In this document: in pieces, positions 62,552 through 64,000 of the stretch
How the letters are laid out: the number at the start of each line of letters is the position of its first letter
Numbering within the stretch: the stretch's first letter is position 1
NCBI GenBank assembly: GCA_951813085.1
Contig: OX638348.1
Span: 4,411,627 to 4,475,626, forward strand
Source of the DNA: an uncultured Opitutaceae bacterium
Lineage (GTDB): Bacteria > Verrucomicrobiota > Verrucomicrobiia > Opitutales > Opitutaceae
DNA length: 64,000 nucleotides
Reading direction: 5' to 3'
Notes under the pieces: generated by a model
What the model was told of the DNA's origin: nothing
Seen by the model: only the letters and a program-made list of their open reading frames with translations
Database searches by the model: none
Made by a program: the position numbers and the translations under genes

Positions 62552-64000
62552 CTATTGGAGCGGAGCCGTTCGCGGTTGCTCAACGCTCGCATCCAGTAGC
62601 GCAGCGAGTTCTGCGACGATTTCTGGATAGCGTTCGTATTCGTTTATTGATTCCGATAGATCGCGCTCGATGTGGTAGAGTTGGCCTTGGGGTGTAGAAA
62701 CCTCTTTTTCATAGGGGCCTCTTCCGCCATGATAGGAAGGAATGAGCTTCCACGGGCCTTTGCGAATCGACTTGAGGCTGCTCGAGCTGTCCGCGATCAA
62801 AAAGGGTCGTTCTGAGGGCTCAGCACCGCTTGACGAAAGCGTTTCGAGAAAGCTGAAGCTGTCTTCCGCTGCGTTTTGTGGAAGGTCCGCATTGAAGAGG
62901 TCGCTGAAGGTTGCGAATAGATCCGTGAGCGCTACGAGCGCATTGCTTTCCGTGTTCGGCGCAATCACCCCCGGCCAGCGAACCAAGAGAGGAATGCGGT
63001 GACCTCCTTCATAGGTCGTTCCCTTCTGGCCTCGCAGGGGGCCATTGATGCGATGACCTTCTATTTCTGGATAATCGATAGGTTCGTACCTGAGTACCCC
63101 GCCATTGTCGCTCGTAAATATAACTAACGTATCGTTTTCCAGATTTGCGTCCCTAATCGCTTTGAGAACGCGGCCAATCGAGTCATCGAACTCGTTTATG
63201 AAATCGCCTCTTGGGCCGATCGGGCTGCTATTTTCGAATCGAGAGGCTGGGATAAGCGGTCCGTGAATATTTCGATGGGCCAAGTAGAGGAAAAAAGGCT
63301 GATTTCGAGCTGAGCCATGAATCCATTCTACTGCTTTCTCGGTGAGACGATCACTCAAGGCTTCGTGCGCATAGAGAGCGGACTCGCCACCTTTGGTTTC
63401 TAGTCGGGGATTTTTGGATACGGTTCGAGGACGTTCTAAATAGTCGGTGTAGAATTCAGGTCGAAGATCGGGTATGATCTCAATCGGATCGGTGGGATCG
63501 AGACCAAGTACGTGTCGATTTTCGATGATGAAATGAGGGCGTTGTCCCACGTGGGGAACGCCCCAGAAGTAGTCGAATCCCAGCTCGAGAGGCCCGGGCT
63601 TGAGTTTGCGATTGTAGTCGGGCCCTAGTCGGTCATCCCAGCCGTCTCCGTCGGTGGATCCGAAGCCGAGATGCCATTTGCCTAGGAAGGCGGTGCGGTA
63701 ACCTTGCTCCTTGAAGAGATCGGCGAGCGTAAATCGCGCTGGGTCAATCAATAGCGGATCATTGGCCCATACGGTCGACGATCGGGCCTAGGTGCGCCAG
63801 GCGTGCCGTCCTGTGAGTATGTTGTACCGGGTAGGCGTGCATACGGAAGCGGGTGAATGGGCGTCTGTAAATCGTAGGCCCTCGCGTGCGATAGGATCGA
63901 TATGAGGCGTATCGACCTTGTCCGTCCCGTAGCAGCTCAGGTCCCCATAGCCGAGATCATCGGCTAGTATCAATAAAACGTTGGGTCGACTGGACCCGAT
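62552..64000 (-). pseudogene. Sulfatase, cut by the window edge and interrupted by in-frame TAG
   Basis: The gene enters from beyond base 64000 and reads in one frame to 62552. Metal-binding [20 protein letters not shown], catalytic C-TPTR within [20 protein letters not shown], then TAG at 63788-63790. The frame resumes with ARSSTVWANDPLLIDPARFT and LADLFKEQGYRTAFLGKWHL, exactly the continuation seen in related sulfatases (WRTRLKSG-type region), followed by the second metal site IFTSDNGGVLRYEP and the C-terminal domain. So a single nonsense codon splits a normal enzyme. The N-terminal signal lies outside the window. Confidence 0.85.

Overview
The window looks like a chromosomal segment of a marine or aquatic member of the Verrucomicrobiota (Opitutae-like); Planctomycetota is the main alternative. 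The assignment is inferred from gene content: a MoxR/DUF58/BatA/large-coiled-coil/VWA operon, six sulfatases of the formylglycine type, Gfo/Idh/MocA oxidoreductases (one with a clear twin-arginine signal), ThuA-domain proteins, a DUF4159 protein and a PQQ-like beta-propeller protein. No rRNA, tRNA or CRISPR array was seen.

Layout. 20-13541 (minus strand) is a tightly packed seven-gene operon: TPR/metallopeptidase, DUF4159, MoxR ATPase, DUF58, BatA-type VWA, a 1215-residue coiled-coil membrane protein, and a second VWA membrane protein. 13700-17977 (plus) carries two sulfatases without signal peptides flanking a gene broken by an in-frame stop. 17980-21742 is, in my reading, a small chromosomal integron that has lost its integrase: five protein-coding cassettes plus one ORF-less cassette, all on the minus strand, separated by attC-like imperfect palindromes, next to a 57-codon relic of an integron-type tyrosine recombinase on the plus strand. 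The last cassette carries a secreted sialidase-family gene. 21853-29374 holds catabolic genes (SMP-30 lactonase, sulfatase, ThuA, a class II aldolase with a decayed dehydrogenase half, a phosphotriesterase-like hydrolase). 29488-34468 is a YfiR plus hybrid histidine kinase operon facing a broken TonB-dependent receptor. 34781-39983 has a broken TPR gene, arfB, a small ORF behind a hairpin that covers its ribosome binding site, a broken DUF6868 gene, an oxidoreductase and a small lipoprotein. 40039-48749 mixes a sulfatase, ilvE, an FKBP isomerase, an SPFH/Arc/jelly-roll operon behind a perfect palindrome, and a SigZ/ArsI-like/DUF1761 group suggestive of metal or arsenic response. 48877-64000 returns to oxidoreductases, an M16 peptidase, a ferritin-like/ATP-grasp fusion, a serine hydrolase, sulfatases, ThuA and a PQQ-like protein.

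How it works together. The accessory genes are consistent with breakdown of sulfated, possibly sialylated or uronate-containing glycans: sulfatases desulfate, the sialidase and hydrolases cut, the oxidoreductases, lactonase and aldolase process sugar acids, and TonB transport feeds them.

The most striking window-wide feature is damage. Twelve reading frames are interrupted or truncated: six by a single in-frame stop, five certainly by one-base changes in homopolymers (one of these, the TonB gene, also has a stop), one TPR gene by two frameshifts, and the integrase by truncation. The MoxR operon is intact while accessory genes are hit. This is either real gene decay or residual sequencing/assembly error; the homopolymer indels lean towards error, the clean stops do not.
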